Positions 8,161 to 17,800 of a DNA stretch of 64,000 nucleotides are shown piece by piece. Numbering within the stretch: position 1 is the first letter of the stretch; each line of letters starts with the position of its first letter. A program made the translations under genes and the position numbers. The notes below the pieces were generated by a model. That model was not told where the DNA came from, did not search any database, and was given only the letters and a program-made list of their open reading frames with translations. The stretch is from Candidatus Krumholzibacteriota bacterium (GTDB lineage Bacteria; Krumholzibacteriota; Krumholzibacteriia; Krumholzibacteriales; Krumholzibacteriaceae), in contig JAFGCX010000007.1 in the NCBI GenBank assembly GCA_016932415.1, forward strand, positions 62,001 to 126,000, given 5' to 3'.

Positions 8161-9360
8161 ATGAATATGGCATTTGAAAAAAGTAAAAAAAGACTTCTTG
8201 CCGCTGTGGCCATGCACCACGCGTTCAACGATGGATCGTCAGTAGCACTGCTGGCGATATTTCCGATCCTTATCAAAAAGGGAGAATTGCTGACCAATTA
8301 TACCTCGATCGGGAAATTCCCCCTTTCCGTGATGGCGGTAGCCATCGTGGCGCAGGCGGTGATCGGACACTACGTGAAGCCCAGGCATTCGAGATATTTT
8401 CTCGCTCTCGACGCTCTTATCGTCGGGCTCTCCCTGATACTGATGACCCGCGCCACCAACTTCCCCATGCTTGTCCTCTTCTATCTTGGAATGCGGCTCG
8501 GCACGAGTATTTATCACCCGGTCGGAATATCATGGGTATCCCACTCATTCAAGGGCGTTGGTCTCGACAAGGCGATGGGGATCCAGAGCGCTTTCGGAAA
8601 TATCGGCGTTCTCCTCGCCTTTACATCGACCGGATTTCTCGCGGAGAGTTTCGGGTGGCGGATGCCGCTTTATATCTGGGGGATCGCTAATCTCCTCGCC
8701 GTGCCCGCCGGGCTTCTCATATCCAGGGGGACTGTCAGCTCGGGCGACGTCGCGTACCAGAAAGTAACTGAAAAAAATCCCGTATCATGGCCGACAGCTT
8801 TCAGAGAGATCAGTATCTTTATACCTTTGACCCTGCTTGGAGGCCTCGCCTGGGGAATAATGGTGCACTACGCGCCAAGCCTTCTGAATCACAGGCTCTC
8901 CCTTCCGATGTCCAAAACCGGAATGATCCTTGGCTGCTGGATGGCCGCCGGCACGATCGCGGCTCTCCTCTACGGGAAAGTGATCGCCTGGCTCGGCCGC
9001 TGCAAGACAGTGATCATCGCGATATCGATCATCGCCGTCACTTCTCTTGTCATCGCCTTTGGGATGGCTCTTCCCCTGGTGATAACAGGCTTCACCTTTC
9101 TTGGGTTTGCTCTGTTTTCCACATACCCCGCGACGATATCTTTCATCTCCACGACAGTAGGCGAAAGGAACCGTACCCTCGGCTTTGCCCTGAACGCGAA
9201 CATAGCGATCATAGGAAGTTCGGTATTCTCTTATCTGTCGGGACGTATCTCCGATCTCTACGGGATCCATGCGCCTTTTATTCTTCTTGGTTTGATGGGT
9301 ACTGTTATAATATTCTATATGTCTGTCATGGTGAAAAAAGGCAAAGTGTGCCCGAACTGA
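8161..9360 (+). CDS. MFS transporter, Fsr-like
   Basis: 399 residues from ATG 8161, chosen because AAAAGGTCGGG sits just upstream and transmembrane segment 1 starts soon after; the open frame extends 33 codons further. Twelve hydrophobic segments fit the major facilitator fold. The start, AMHHAFNDGSSVALLAIFP, and the YHPVGISWV segment near residue 118 resemble fosmidomycin-resistance-type (Fsr) carriers, which export small compounds by proton antiport. The substrate is not deducible. The class II aldolase gene begins 48 bp downstream on the same strand. Confidence 0.85.
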   Translation: MNMAFEKSKKRLLAAVAMHHAFNDGSSVALLAIFPILIKKGELLTNYTSIGKFPLSVMAVAIVAQAVIGHYVKPRHSRYFLALDALIVGLSLILMTRATNFPMLVLFYLGMRLGTSIYHPVGISWVSHSFKGVGLDKAMGIQSAFGNIGVLLAFTSTGFLAESFGWRMPLYIWGIANLLAVPAGLLISRGTVSSGDVAYQKVTEKNPVSWPTAFREISIFIPLTLLGGLAWGIMVHYAPSLLNHRLSLPMSKTGMILGCWMAAGTIAALLYGKVIAWLGRCKTVIIAISIIAVTSLVIAFGMALPLVITGFTFLGFALFSTYPATISFISTTVGERNRTLGFALNANIAIIGSSVFSYLSGRISDLYGIHAPFILLGLMGTVIIFYMSVMVKKGKVCPN

Positions 9361-9408
9361 CAAAGCCGATGTAAAAAGGCCGGATACCCGCCGGGGACGC
9401 GTGATTCG

Positions 9409-10050
9409 ATGGATAAACTGAAGACAAGAGAAGAGATCGCTTTCTATATGAGGCTTCTCTGCGACAAGGAGCTTACCACCTCTTCCGGGGGAAATATCAG
9501 CATCCGCGGTGATGAAGGGCTGATATTCATCACTCCTTCAGGTCCAGGCAAAAACAGGCTTGGGCCATCCGATATAATAGAGATATCCCGGAAAGAGACC
9601 CGGCAAGGCTCTCAACCTCAACCAAGTATCGAGACGGGATTGCATTTCGGGATCTATGAAAGACGTCCAGACATCTCCGTCATAATCCACGCCCATCCTC
9701 TTTTCGCGACCGCCTTCATGTCTACGGGAAGAGAGATCGATTTCGATCTGACAGATGAGACGAGAATCATCCTCGGCTGCGTCGGGACAATACCTTTCGC
9801 CCAGTCGGGAAGCGAAGAGCTTGCGCTTTCAGTTTCCGGCGCGGCAGAACGCTCCAACGTGATACTTATGAAGAATCACGGGATAATCGCGTTGGGAAGA
9901 TCGCTGCCTGAAGCGTACAGCCGAATCGAACTGGTCGAGATGGCTGCCAGGATCACCTTCATCGGTGAAGTCTCAGGGTCAGGAAACGGCCTTTCCTCCG
10001 GACAACTCGATCTGATGGACATGCTGGGAAAAAATCAGGAAGATATATAG
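9409..10050 (+). CDS. Class II aldolase/adducin family protein
   Basis: 213 residues, the usual size for L-fuculose-phosphate aldolase-type enzymes. SSGGNISIR (about 24-32) and FITPSGPGK bind the phosphate in this family. PSIETGLHFGIY carries the acid/base Glu, VIIHAHPLFAT gives two zinc-ligand His residues and LMKNHGIIALG the third. The catalytic set is therefore complete, and an active zinc enzyme that cleaves or forms a phosphorylated ketose, or dehydrates a related sugar phosphate, is expected. Exact substrate is unknown. The gene may be co-transcribed with the upstream MFS gene. Confidence 0.85.
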   Translation: MDKLKTREEIAFYMRLLCDKELTTSSGGNISIRGDEGLIFITPSGPGKNRLGPSDIIEISRKETRQGSQPQPSIETGLHFGIYERRPDISVIIHAHPLFATAFMSTGREIDFDLTDETRIILGCVGTIPFAQSGSEELALSVSGAAERSNVILMKNHGIIALGRSLPEAYSRIELVEMAARITFIGEVSGSGNGLSSGQLDLMDMLGKNQEDI

Positions 10051-10130
10051 ACGATCCGGCCGATGACTCGTGAAACCATTCCACCCCCGTTCCGTATTAT
10101 AGAAAGGAACAGAAAAAGAAAGGTGAGAAG

Positions 10131-10325
10131 ATGGTCGGTTTTCTTCTGTGGTGTATACTTTTTGTCATCTGCTGGCCGATAGCGCTGCTGATCCTATTCC
10201 TGTTGCCCCTGGTCTGGCTGATCGCGCTTCCGTTCAGGATCGCCGCGGCGGTCATAGGAGGCCTCTTCAGCCTGGTCTGGGGTCTTTTGACCCTTCCCCT
10301 CAGGATCATGACCTGCAGATGGTGA
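10131..10325 (+). CDS. Small hydrophobic membrane protein
   Basis: 64 residues, nearly all hydrophobic, with two predicted membrane segments (about 3-28 and 34-58) and Trp/Pro-rich turns such as LPLVWLIALPFR. A good ribosome site (AAAGGTGAGAAG) directly precedes the ATG, which argues for translation. I do not recognise a family. The antisense frame is not supported. It sits between the aldolase and a convergent methyltransferase, whose stop codon immediately follows this gene's stop. Confidence 0.6.
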   Translation: MVGFLLWCILFVICWPIALLILFLLPLVWLIALPFRIAAAVIGGLFSLVWGLLTLPLRIMTCRW

Positions 10326-11051
10326 TCAGTCTGCCGCGAGGATCAAGCAGAATGACTGTTCGAACGAATTAACGAGCGGTATATTTCTGTGATCAAGCCC
10401 GGCGGCCCGGCAAAGATTCCTGAACAGCCTGGGGAATATCCTCGTGTGCGTCAGATGTTCGCCTTTCCAGGCCTTCACGATCCTCAATCCGTTATCCCTT
10501 GCCAGCCGCTTCCAGTATCGGGGCGGCTTGACGTTTATATGCGTCGGGTTGGCATCCCTGATACCGAAACCGGGTATCGACCTCATGATGTACGGAAAGC
10601 CTTTGTTGGGAGTAGTGACAACGACGAGGCCGCCATCGGAGAGGTATTCACGGACCTTCCTGAAAAAGACCGATGGATCTTCGAGATGCTCGACGACATC
10701 GAAAGATGTTATGACGTCAAAAGGCCTCTCTCCCACGGGCCAGCGCTTATCCCTGATATCTCCATTGTATATCGTCGCGGAAGTATACTTCCCCGCGATC
10801 TCTATCGATCGTGGAAAAGGATCCATCCCAGACAGGTCGGCAAGATCGTACTCCTTCTCCATGAGATGAAGGAAGACTCCATAACCCACTCCCACATCGA
10901 GAAGCCGGAGATCCTTGAACCTCTCTCCGAAATAATCCCTGATAAATTCTATCTTCGGCCGGTATTTTTCGCGCTGATATTTCAAACCGCTCTCGGACCA
11001 GAGAGTGTCGGTCGTATGAATGTATGTCCTGTTTTCGCTGTCTCTGTCCAT
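10326..11051 (-). CDS. SAM-dependent class I methyltransferase
   Basis: 241 residues from an internal ATG with GGGAGAG five bases upstream; a longer frame starts at 11123, four bases after the OPT gene, so coupled translation from there is possible. LRLLDVGVGYGVFLHLMEK is the SAM-binding glycine motif, GDIRDKRWP the acidic loop, and FDVITSFDVVEHLEDP with GGLVVVTTPNKG completes the Methyltransf_11/23 pattern. The C-terminal HINVKPPRYWKRL resembles methyltransferases from cell-surface glycan and lipid loci. Substrate unknown. It is downstream of the OPT transporter on the same strand. Confidence 0.85.
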   Translation of the reverse strand: MDRDSENRTYIHTTDTLWSESGLKYQREKYRPKIEFIRDYFGERFKDLRLLDVGVGYGVFLHLMEKEYDLADLSGMDPFPRSIEIAGKYTSATIYNGDIRDKRWPVGERPFDVITSFDVVEHLEDPSVFFRKVREYLSDGGLVVVTTPNKGFPYIMRSIPGFGIRDANPTHINVKPPRYWKRLARDNGLRIVKAWKGEHLTHTRIFPRLFRNLCRAAGLDHRNIPLVNSFEQSFCLILAAD

Positions 11052-11127
11052 AGCTACTCTCCCGCGGATACCTCTCACGACTCCTGGCTGGATCGCCGAT
11101 AGACGGTCATTCCAGCCGGACATCGCG

Positions 11128-13086
11128 TCAATCTTCGACTCTTCTCGAATAATTGAAGATGAAGACTGACAGAAGGACCAGCATCACGATACCGGCAAGT
11201 TCCGACAACGTGTCGGAATACTCCAGCAAAAGAAAAGAATCCCAACTAAGTCCGGCGATGACGGCGGAGATAACGCCAGCGATCGATCCTCCGGCGATCA
11301 GCCCCGACGCCACCAGTATTCCCTTCTCTTTTCTCATTTTGACCACTTTGACGTCACTGCCGCCGCGCCCGACGAGCCAGGCGATGAACCCTCCGAGTAG
11401 CACTGCTGTATTGAGTTCGATCGGAAGATACATGCCGAGCGCGAAAGCCAGAGCGGGCACTCCGGCCATCGCGAGGATGACCGATATGATCATACCGAAC
11501 GAAAAAAGTATCCACTGCACTCCAGCCTCGGGCCCCATCAGACCGAAAATGATCTCTTTCATCGCCGTCGCCTGGGGCGCCGGCATATTGGGCGAACCGA
11601 GTACGTATATCCTATTGAAGAGCATCATCGCCAGGGCGCAGAAGACGGCCGAGACCAATATCCCGGTAAATTTGTAAAGCTGCTGATTCCTCGGAGTGGC
11701 GCCGATCCAGTATCCTATCTTTAGATCGGTGGCAAAAGCCCCCGCTACGGCAAGAGAAGTGCAGACGACCCCCCCGACGATCAGGGCAACGAACATCCCC
11801 GGCTTGCCGGAAAGCCCTACTTTGGTCAGGATCACGCTCGTTATGATCAACGTGGCAAGAGTCATCCCCGAAACAGGATTCGTTCCTATCAACCCGATCG
11901 CCCGCGCCGATACCATCGTAAAAAGAAATGATATCCCGAGAGCGAGAAGGACACCGACAGTGCTTACCATCGAACCGGCGAACCCTCCCCTGAAAAAAAG
12001 CCAGAGACAAAGTCCGATCGCCGCTATACCGATGAATACATCCCGCAACTTGAGATTACGCTCGGTCCGTAAATCATCAGCCTCGGCGTGTTTGGCATCG
12101 GCAATCCCCTTGATACCGAGCATGAATGATTTTCCTATCGAAGGTACGCTCTTTACGATCCCCATTATCCCCGCCCCGGCGATACCCCCGATCCCTATAA
12201 GCCTCACGTAATTGCCGAAAATATCGTCGACCGACATCTCCGATATCGGTATCGTCCCTGGAGGGATGATACCGGTCAGATGCGCCCCGATGTAATGGAC
12301 AAGGGGAATAAGAACAAGGAAAGAGAGAAAACTTCCCGCGGCGATGATCGACGCGTACTTTATGCCGACGATGTAGCCAAGGCCCACGATCGCCGAAAGG
12401 CTGTCAATCCGGACGGCCATCGAAAAACGTTCCTCGAGCCACCTGCCGACCCAAACCGCGTGAAAAGTTATGATCTCTTTCCAGAGACCGAATGTAAGGA
12501 TCGACAGATCGAATATGAACGCCACGACAGCGCTCCAGATAAGAGTCTTCGCCTGATGGCCGGCACTCTCGCCCGCCACCAGTATCTCTGTCGTCGCCAT
12601 AGCTTCAGGAAAGGGAAGCCTTCCATGCTCACGGACCATAAGATAGTCGCGCAGAGGAATCAGGAAAAGTACGCCGAGACTGCCCCCGAGAAACGCAGTA
12701 AGAAAGATATGCCAGAAAGAGACTTCTATATCGAGCATATAAAGGGCCGGTATAGTAAAAACAGCTCCAGCGACGACGGCGCTTGACGCCGCTCCGACAG
12801 ACTGTATGATCACATTCTCGAGGATCGTGCTTTTTCTGGCGAAGATATTCGCCAGGCCGATCGCGAGGATGGCGATCGGAATCGCTGCTTCCATCCCCTG
12901 TCCCGTCTTCAGGGCCAGGTAGGCCGATGCCACCGAAAATATGACGGCCATTATTATACCTGTAAGGATAGCGCGGAGAGTGACCTCGAATGAAGTGGAA
13001 GATGCCGGAACGATCGGATGATAGACCTCGCCTTCTTTCAACTCTCTGTACGCTTCCTGTGGGAGTTTTGTCGGGATATCAGCCAT
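11128..13086 (-). CDS. OPT-family oligopeptide/metal-chelate transporter
   Basis: 652 residues from the ATG preceded by GAAAGGATGT; a longer frame reaches 13149. About 14-16 hydrophobic segments. Signatures of bacterial OPT proteins include TLRAILTGIIMAVIFSVASA near the N-terminus, LALKTGQGMEAAIPIAIL, FPEAMATTEILVAGE and GIGGIAGAGIMGIVKSVPSI. The family imports short peptides or metal-siderophore-like chelates by proton coupling. It begins divergently from the S9 peptidase at 13378, so peptide uptake linked to extracellular peptidase action is a reasonable inference. Confidence 0.9.
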   Translation of the reverse strand: MADIPTKLPQEAYRELKEGEVYHPIVPASSTSFEVTLRAILTGIIMAVIFSVASAYLALKTGQGMEAAIPIAILAIGLANIFARKSTILENVIIQSVGAASSAVVAGAVFTIPALYMLDIEVSFWHIFLTAFLGGSLGVLFLIPLRDYLMVREHGRLPFPEAMATTEILVAGESAGHQAKTLIWSAVVAFIFDLSILTFGLWKEIITFHAVWVGRWLEERFSMAVRIDSLSAIVGLGYIVGIKYASIIAAGSFLSFLVLIPLVHYIGAHLTGIIPPGTIPISEMSVDDIFGNYVRLIGIGGIAGAGIMGIVKSVPSIGKSFMLGIKGIADAKHAEADDLRTERNLKLRDVFIGIAAIGLCLWLFFRGGFAGSMVSTVGVLLALGISFLFTMVSARAIGLIGTNPVSGMTLATLIITSVILTKVGLSGKPGMFVALIVGGVVCTSLAVAGAFATDLKIGYWIGATPRNQQLYKFTGILVSAVFCALAMMLFNRIYVLGSPNMPAPQATAMKEIIFGLMGPEAGVQWILFSFGMIISVILAMAGVPALAFALGMYLPIELNTAVLLGGFIAWLVGRGGSDVKVVKMRKEKGILVASGLIAGGSIAGVISAVIAGLSWDSFLLLEYSDTLSELAGIVMLVLLSVFIFNYSRRVED

Positions 13087-13377
13087 CTTACATCCTTTCT
13101 TCAGTTCGGCATGGTATCTATCTTGATTCCCCGCGAGGCTCGCCGGCAAAGCCCTGCCTGGCGTGGGGAAAGATCGCAGACCGGCACGAGCTTATCATCT
13201 TGAAACTCTTTACTCCAGATTAAAAAATCAATAGCTCGACACGGCGGGAAGAGATCAGTTGCCGCATGATCTGTCACAACAATATTATACTCTCTTGAGG
13301 ACTGCGCCCCGGTACCGTATACTGCTCGCGGCGGCCAGGTCGTTTGATCCAATTTTTCGCTGAAAGGAGCGATCGAT

Positions 13378-15495
13378 ATGTTCAGATTTGAGAAATCAGG
13401 AAATACTATAATAATATTCGCGTTGCTTGTACTTGTCTCAGCGGCGCCCCCGGCGCTCGGGTCGGAAGAGGCCCATTTCGTTTCGCCGCTGGATCTCCTT
13501 GGCATAAGGACAGCAGGAGACGCGAGAATATCTCCCTGCGGGGAATCAATCGTCTACACCGTGTCGGTCCCAAGAGAAGCTTCCGACGAGCCTGGCGGCG
13601 CCTACAGGGAATTGTATCTCGCCTCGATAAAGACGGGAGAGATCCATCCCTTTATAACTGGCAAGGTGAATATCGAATCTCCCCGTTTCAGCCCTGACGG
13701 ATCAAAGATCGCCTTTCTGAGACCGGGACAAAAAAGTGGAAAGAAACAGATATGGATGATCCCCGTGGACGGCGGCGAGGCGGTCCAGATAACAGATTGC
13801 GGCACTGGCGTCTCCGGATTCCGCTGGCATCCCGGCGGAGAGAGGATCGCCTACAGGGCTATCGATCCGGCCTGTGAAGAAACCGTGAAATACGATAAAA
13901 AGGGATATGATTTCATCTACTACGAGGAGGACCTGAGAAATTTCAGCATTTATATCACTGGAATTTACGAGGAGACAGGGTATGAGGAGAAGCGGTTGAC
14001 GGAAGGGGTGAATGTCGCAGGGTTTGAATTCAGTCCTGATGGAAAGAAGATCGCCGCCTCAATAACCCCTGAAAACCTGATCGATCACATCTACATGTTC
14101 CAGAAGATCAATATATTGGAGATTGAAACGGGACAGATCGAAAGCGTATCGAGGAACGAAGGCAAGCTTGGCAATTACGCCCTGAGTCCGGATGGATCGA
14201 AGCTCGCCTACACGGCGTCGCTGGACAGGAAGGATCACTCGGTCAGCCAGGGGTATGTCCTTGACCTTACAACCGGAAGGATCGTCAATATCGGCGGAGA
14301 CGATTTCCATGGACATGTCAAGAATATCGCGTGGAAAGACAACAAGACCGTCATCTCCCTTGCAGCCGAAGGAGCCTGGAATACGATCAGTACGTGCAGC
14401 GCCTCCGGGGGAAAGAGGAAGATCATTCTCGACGGACGTGAGACAGGGCTTGTCTTTGATTTCCCGACTTTCACCCCTGATCTCGCCGGTTTCGCCTTTA
14501 CGGCGAGTTCCCCATCGATCCCCCGCGATCTCTTCTACTGGAAAAAGGGGGCGAAAACGCCTGCGAGGATGACTACCCTCAATCCCTGGATTAGCGAAAG
14601 GCGGCTCGGCAGGCAGGAAGTGATCAGGTACAGCGCCCGCGACGGGCTTGAGATCGAAGGCATTCTTGTCTACCCGGCAACCTGGACAGAGGGAGAAAAA
14701 TATCCCCTTATCGTGGGAGTCCACGGAGGCCCTGAAGCTCATTACTCGAACTCCTGGATCGGATCTTATTTCAACCCGGCCCAGGTGCTGGCTGGAAAAG
14801 GATATCTCGTTTTCTATCCGAATTACCGCGCGAGCACGGGATACGGAGTAGACTTTGCCGCCCGGGGATATATGGACGCGGCTGGAAAGGAATTTGACGA
14901 TATCGCCGACGGCATAGACTTCCTTGTCTCAGAAGGGCTCGCCGATCGGGAAAGGGTCGGTATGGGAGGCGGATCATATGGAGGATACGCTTCGGCATGG
15001 TTCGCTTCGTATTACACCAGATACGTCAGGGCTGTCTGCATGTTCGTCGGAATAAGCGACATTATAAGCAAACGGGGGACGACCGACATCCCCTGGGAAG
15101 AATTGTATGTCCATTCAGGAAAGAAACTCGACGAAGATGACGACCAATGGGAGTTCAGCCTTAAAAGAAGCCCCATATATTACGCCAAACAAAGCAGGAC
15201 AGCCGTACTGATCCTTGGAGGCGCTTCCGACACAAGGGTCCATCCGTCACAGGGCATCGAATTCTACAGAAGATTGAAGATGAACGGCCATCCTGCCGTA
15301 AGGATGGTGCAGTATCCCGGAGAGGGACATGGGAACAGGAAACAGCCTGGCAGGATAGATGTCCTTTACAGGCACCTTGAATGGTACGACTGGTATGTCA
15401 GGGATCTCAAACCGATCGATGGACCTATGCCTCCGCTGTTTCTGTTCGACAGGTACGGCCTGGAGCCCGGGGTGAAAGAGAGCGAAAAAGACTGA
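13378..15495 (+). CDS. S9-family prolyl oligopeptidase/dipeptidyl peptidase, exported
   Basis: 705 residues with a signal peptide (about 1-29, ending near ALGSEE). Residues 35-420 form a WD/TolB-like beta-propeller with repeated SPDG(S/K)KI units. The C-terminal alpha/beta hydrolase has GVHGGPEAHYS near the oxyanion site, the nucleophile in GMGGGSYGGYAS, Asp in ASDTRVHP and His in GEGHGNRK, so the triad is complete. It should cleave peptides, often dipeptides, in the periplasm or outside. AAAGGAGCG precedes the ATG. It is divergent from the OPT transporter; a second S9 enzyme lies at 42.1-44.2 kb. Confidence 0.92.
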   Translation: MFRFEKSGNTIIIFALLVLVSAAPPALGSEEAHFVSPLDLLGIRTAGDARISPCGESIVYTVSVPREASDEPGGAYRELYLASIKTGEIHPFITGKVNIESPRFSPDGSKIAFLRPGQKSGKKQIWMIPVDGGEAVQITDCGTGVSGFRWHPGGERIAYRAIDPACEETVKYDKKGYDFIYYEEDLRNFSIYITGIYEETGYEEKRLTEGVNVAGFEFSPDGKKIAASITPENLIDHIYMFQKINILEIETGQIESVSRNEGKLGNYALSPDGSKLAYTASLDRKDHSVSQGYVLDLTTGRIVNIGGDDFHGHVKNIAWKDNKTVISLAAEGAWNTISTCSASGGKRKIILDGRETGLVFDFPTFTPDLAGFAFTASSPSIPRDLFYWKKGAKTPARMTTLNPWISERRLGRQEVIRYSARDGLEIEGILVYPATWTEGEKYPLIVGVHGGPEAHYSNSWIGSYFNPAQVLAGKGYLVFYPNYRASTGYGVDFAARGYMDAAGKEFDDIADGIDFLVSEGLADRERVGMGGGSYGGYASAWFASYYTRYVRAVCMFVGISDIISKRGTTDIPWEELYVHSGKKLDEDDDQWEFSLKRSPIYYAKQSRTAVLILGGASDTRVHPSQGIEFYRRLKMNGHPAVRMVQYPGEGHGNRKQPGRIDVLYRHLEWYDWYVRDLKPIDGPMPPLFLFDRYGLEPGVKESEKD

Positions 15496-15527
15496 CGATC
15501 GGTCCGGATCGGCGCCGCGGATTATGA

Positions 15528-16367
15528 TTATGTCGATTCAACATCGATCACCGGAAGAAGGATCTCTACGACAACACCTTTACCACTGTTGCTTTTGACC
15601 CTGATATTTCCCTTGTGGTCCTGGATGATCCTGCTCGTTATCGATAATCTGAGGCCTGTATGCCACTCTCCCGGACTCGATGTAAAGAACGGTTCATGTA
15701 AACTGGAAAGCTTATCGCGATCCATGCCTTCACCGTCGTCTTCGACAATGATCCTGAAATACTCTCCGGGGACAATATCGTAGTATTCACCAGTCGACGT
15801 GGAGAAAACGATCAGATCGGTCTTTACCACAAGCCTGCCAGTTTCGCGCATGGCGTCCCTTGAATTAAGGCATATATTGAGGATCGCTCTTTCGATCTGC
15901 CCCCTGTCGATCATGATTTGAACCGGTACCTGGCAGTGATGGAATTCGATTTCCATATCTGACGGAAAGGAGATCGATAGAAACCTTTCCAGGCTTTCCA
16001 TGACTATCCCGATCTCTTCTTTCACGAAGACAGGGTAGAGCTTTCTGCCGAGCTTCTGAAGTTTTTCGAAATAACTGCCCGCCTGTTCGGTGACTTTGAT
16101 CACCTCCTCAAGATCTGAATATGACTGCTTCGTCCTGTCCATCTCGGCCATCGCCATAGTCACATACCCGGTGATCCCGTAGATAATATTGTTAAAGTCA
16201 TGAGCGATATCGGCCGCGATGTTCATAAGAGATTCGACGCTCTGAGAACAGAGAAATCTTTCCGCGAGCCTGACGTGGTCTTCGTCGATCAGTTCATGTA
16301 TGGCAGGATCACTCAGACCATCAAGAGACTTCACCCTTCGCCACCGTTCCATGTCATTTCGATTCAT
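15528..16367 (-). CDS. Sensor-less histidine kinase
   Basis: 279 residues, with no membrane segment or sensor domain. The phosphoacceptor region has ADIAHDFNNIIYGITGY (His56), of the type found in hybrid NtrB-like kinases. The ATPase domain shows the N-box NICLNSRDAM (about 164), the D-box VEDDGEGMD (about 208) and TGLRLSITSRII, where most kinases have GxGLGLS; the changed glycines could weaken ATP-lid function. No response regulator is adjacent. AAGGATTCGC precedes the ATG. It is convergent with the S9 peptidase 32 bp away. Confidence 0.85.
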   Translation of the reverse strand: MNRNDMERWRRVKSLDGLSDPAIHELIDEDHVRLAERFLCSQSVESLMNIAADIAHDFNNIIYGITGYVTMAMAEMDRTKQSYSDLEEVIKVTEQAGSYFEKLQKLGRKLYPVFVKEEIGIVMESLERFLSISFPSDMEIEFHHCQVPVQIMIDRGQIERAILNICLNSRDAMRETGRLVVKTDLIVFSTSTGEYYDIVPGEYFRIIVEDDGEGMDRDKLSSLHEPFFTSSPGEWHTGLRLSITSRIIQDHKGNIRVKSNSGKGVVVEILLPVIDVEST

Positions 16368-16687
16368 TTTGCGAATCCTTAATTCCCCACCGTATGACTA
16401 TAGCTATTTCGACCCGGACGGAACGTTTCGGTCACCTCTCTTCCGGGAATCACGTAATTCGATCGATTGTATCGGCTTACTATATTTCGGCAGCTGAGAC
16501 GCCACCTTTACATGAAATATCCGCATCGCGGAAGTAATTACCACAACTATAAGGCTGATCTGGAAATGAAGATACCAACCTGCCTCATCATCAACTTTAT
16601 CTGAGAGATTTGTCATATTTCTTGCAGCAGCATTCATGGAAGGGGTCATTTTGAGCAAATGGTGTGATTGAAAGGAGCGGTTCGGTC

Positions 16688-16858
16688 TTGAAACGCAGAT
16701 CTAACACCCGCAAAACAAAGAATTCCCATTCAAATGAAGACGAAAAAAAGCATTTCAGCAGGGCTTCGGACATAACTGAAAAAAGAACGATGAAGTACGG
16801 AGCGATCGCGGTCATGCTGGAAGACGAGCTGGATGAAGAGCATGAAGACGGATATTAG
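16688..16858 (+). CDS. Possible small charged protein
   Basis: A 56-residue frame starting at TTG 16688, with AAAGGAG about ten bases upstream. The N-terminal half is rich in Arg/Lys and the C-terminal half ends in an acidic tail (MLEDELDEEHEDGY). I recognise no family. The evidence is only the ribosome site and the non-random charge pattern, so it may not be a gene. Confidence 0.25.
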   Translation: MKRRSNTRKTKNSHSNEDEKKHFSRASDITEKRTMKYGAIAVMLEDELDEEHEDGY

Positions 16859-16950
16859 GGAAGGATATTGATCCTGACGATAGGTCCCACGATCAACCGG
16901 TGACCGGCTGCGATCGTCCTGCCTGATCGACGTTGATACTAAAAGCCGGT

Positions 16951-17313
16951 TCAGAGGAGATCTTCCGCGCTTCTGCTTGCTACGAAACGGTTCTCCCGGT
17001 CGACTTCGATGAATATCGGATGAGCTTCTCCAGACGACCAGGAGAAAGCCATGATATCCACTTCATCACCCTTGTTGATGAGATGAGCCGCGGCGCCGTT
17101 CATGCAGATGATACCGCTCCCCCTCTCGCCTTTTATTACGTACGTCTCAAGCCTTTTACCGTTCGTGCGGTCGATGACATGCACGTTCTCATGCTCGCTG
17201 AGATTGGCCTGGTCGATCAGGTCCTCGTCTATCGTAATCGACCCGACATATCTGAGATCAGCCTGAGTGATCCTCGCTTTCAGGATCATCGATTTCAAAA
17301 GAAGCCTTTTCAT
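16951..17313 (-). CDS. panD: Aspartate 1-decarboxylase-like protein (PanD) with altered Lys9/His11 positions
   Basis: 120 residues, the normal length of pyruvoyl-dependent aspartate decarboxylase, which makes beta-alanine. The self-cleavage site is intact in ADLRYVGSITID (Tyr22-x-Gly24-Ser25), as are NGKRLETY (Arg54, Thr57, Tyr58) and CMNGAAAH (Asn72), in E. coli numbering by gapless alignment. However the start reads LLLKSMILKARIT where ordinary PanD has KSKIHRATVT, so Lys9 is Met and His11 is Leu. Lys9 is a conserved substrate-binding position. It lies 124 bp downstream of a gene encoding a fused second PanD-like domain that keeps both residues. Fold assignment is secure; activity alone is uncertain. 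Confidence 0.85.
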   Translation of the reverse strand: MKRLLLKSMILKARITQADLRYVGSITIDEDLIDQANLSEHENVHVIDRTNGKRLETYVIKGERGSGIICMNGAAAHLINKGDEVDIMAFSWSSGEAHPIFIEVDRENRFVASRSAEDLL

Positions 17314-17437
17314 ATTCTGATGCCTTCCGCTGCCATTTGCCTTCTTTTAACGACACCGCATATTTCCAGACGATGCCGGACTATTCTATCATAAAGAGCG
17401 CGAAAAATCCAGACGCTTCCGTCCTCTGACCGGTTTT

Positions 17438-17800
17438 TCAGGCTATATCTCCCGCTTTTTCCGTAAGATATTTAACGAACCGGTTGTCCTTGTCGACAAG
17501 AATATTTGAAAACTGTCCGTGAGTCTCTTCCGACCATGTGAAAGCCATAAGGATGATCTCATCCTTGTCATGTATCTGTCTGGCGACAGCTCCACAGGCG
17601 ATCAATTCGCCGCTTCCCCTCTTCCCTTTCATCACGAACGCTTCAACCCTCGCTCCGTTGGTGTTATCGACGATCAGGACCCTTTCGCAGGGCGCGATAT
17701 TGCTCAACTCGAGGATCTCCTCATCTACTATCACGCAATCGATCTTCTCCGGGTCGACTCCAGTCACATTCGCCTTGTGGATCTTCGACTTTACCACCAT
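17438..17800 (-). other. PanD-like C-terminal domain of the fusion, with possible internal start
   Basis: This 120-residue domain is the same length as the free PanD next door and shares C-terminal features with it that ordinary PanD lacks, such as MAFTWS/MAFSWS and VDKDNRFV/VDRENRFV. That suggests local duplication. A GAGGA stretch sits four bases upstream of the domain's own ATG (17800), so a free copy could also be translated. Confidence 0.6.

Noticed and set aside
12280-12786. 168-residue plus-strand frame inside the OPT transporter gene
   Set aside because: Antisense shadow of a strongly conserved membrane-protein gene.
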